The notes below the pieces were generated by a model. That model worked only from the letters and a program-made list of their open reading frames with translations. It did no database searches and was not told the origin of the DNA. Source: an uncultured Eubacteriales bacterium (GTDB taxonomy: Bacteria > Bacillota > Clostridia > Oscillospirales > UMGS1783). Taken from it: a DNA stretch of 6,171 bases. Below, piece after piece: positions 5,611 to 6,171 of the stretch; position 1 is the first letter of the stretch, and each line of letters begins with the position of its first letter. Position numbers and translations under genes: made by a program. The stretch spans positions 1-6,171 of the forward strand of contig CAJLRT010000072.1 of NCBI GenBank assembly GCA_905209135.1. The letters are read 5' to 3'.

Positions 5611-6126
5611 TCAGCCTGCGAGCAGGATATCGGTTGTAATCTCGGTACCGCCGCGGCTGACGGTCATGCGCATTGTGTCGCCGACCGAAAGTTTCTGCAG
5701 CGCGTCCGATACGTCGTCCGCATGGTCGATGGTCTCGCCGTTTACGCTGACGATCCGGTCGCCCGCCTGGATGCCGGCATTGGAAGCGTTGGAGCCGCTC
5801 TGGACCTGGATGACGTATACGCCGTACTCCGACACGCGGTACATGGCGGCAGTCTGCTCGTCGTTGATATTGATGAGCGTTACGCCGAGCTTGACGCCGT
5901 TTTGCGTCGACTGCTGGCCGGAGGACTGGGAAGTGCCGCCGGAGATAATCTCGTCGGTGATGGTTTTCACATCGTTTGAGGGAATTGCAAAGCCCAGGCC
6001 CTCGATCTCGGAGCCGGCGGATTTCGCGTTGACAATGCCGATGAGGTAGCCGTTTTCGTCAAACAGCCCGCCGCCGGAGTTGCCGGGGTTGACCGCGGCG
6101 CTGGTCTGAAGCAGGCGCATCTGCTG
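5611..6126 (-). CDS. htrA: HtrA/DegP-type serine protease, C-terminal fragment
   Basis: 171 genuine residues of an S1C trypsin-like protease, normally about 400-500 long. The fragment begins QQMRLLQTSAAVNPGNSGGG, which holds the catalytic Ser (fragment residue 17) in the GNSGG motif. FAIPSNDV closes the protease domain (46-53). A Ser/Gln-rich linker (about 63-77) follows, then one PDZ domain (about 78-168) with AGIQAGDRIVSVNGE. The catalytic His and Asp and the N-terminal membrane anchor lie beyond the contig end. Such proteases degrade or refold misfolded proteins at the outer face of the membrane. A GTG at 6141 looks like a start, but bases beyond 6126 are sequencing adapter, so no start is present and the gene is 5'-truncated by the assembly. 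It lies upstream of a two-component operon on the same strand, as an envelope protease and its regulator might. Confidence 0.93.
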   Translation of the reverse strand, partial: QQMRLLQTSAAVNPGNSGGGLFDENGYLIGIVNAKSAGSEIEGLGFAIPSNDVKTITDEIISGGTSQSSGQQSTQNGVKLGVTLININDEQTAAMYRVSEYGVYVIQVQSGSNASNAGIQAGDRIVSVNGETIDHADDVSDALQKLSVGDTMRMTVSRGGTEITTDILLAG

Positions 6127-6171
6127 AGATCGGAAGAGCACACGTCTGAACTCCAGTCACACAGTGATCTC
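6127..6171. other. Illumina TruSeq adapter contamination
   Basis: From base 6127 the sequence reads AGATCGGAAGAGCACACGTC, continues to CTCCAGTCAC at 6160, then ACAGTG (6161-6166) and ATCTC (6167-6171). This is the known TruSeq read-1 3' adapter, a six-base index (ACAGTG, known as index 5) and the first bases of the sequence that follows the index. It is not part of the genome and should be trimmed; the last trustworthy base is 6126. Confidence 0.98.

Noticed and set aside
1..6126. Search for tRNA, rRNA, CRISPR arrays, insertion sequences, phage genes or attachment sites
   Set aside because: None seen: no long spaced repeats, no transposase or integrase motifs, and gene-free stretches do not exceed about 150 bases.

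Overview
This window looks like a contig end from a spore-forming, moderately GC-rich member of the Clostridia (Bacillota), probably a gut-type Oscillospiraceae/Christensenellaceae-like organism. The support is an spmA-spmB pair, an AbrB-family regulator with a cysteine-bearing tail, Gram-positive-type ribosome binding sites and SigA-like promoters. The genus is inference only.

Layout from left to right. Bases 2-451 (+) are the C-terminal part of a SEDS (FtsW/RodA/SpoVE) peptidoglycan polymerase. It is coupled by an ATGA overlap to a class B penicillin-binding protein at 448-1821 (+). Together they form a polymerase/crosslinking-enzyme pair. Bases 1822-1921 form a short convergent gap holding two oppositely oriented hairpins. 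Bases 1922-2167 (-) encode an AbrB-type regulator. It is divergent from spmA (2276-2848, +) and spmB (2850-3365, +), the spore maturation membrane proteins. The AT-rich gap at 2168-2275 carries a clear SigA promoter for abrB, a plausible SigE-like promoter for spmAB and an imperfect dyad between them.

spmB converges with a sensor histidine kinase gene (3360-4808, -). The two stop codons lie inside one six-base palindrome. The kinase gene overlaps its OmpR-family response regulator gene (4798-5469, -), which has its own promoter. Upstream on the same strand is the C-terminal part of an HtrA/DegP-type serine protease (5611-6126, -). A long inverted repeat lies between htrA and the regulator promoter. 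The two-component pair next to an envelope protease suggests a cell-envelope stress module of the CssRS/HtrA kind, but only by proximity.

The last 45 bases (6127-6171) are not biological. They match the Illumina TruSeq read-through adapter, a six-base index and the start of the sequence that follows it. The apparent start of the HtrA fragment is therefore an artefact and the gene is truncated. I did not find a previously undescribed system. The main content is conserved cell-wall, sporulation and signalling genes, plus some interesting intergenic architecture.
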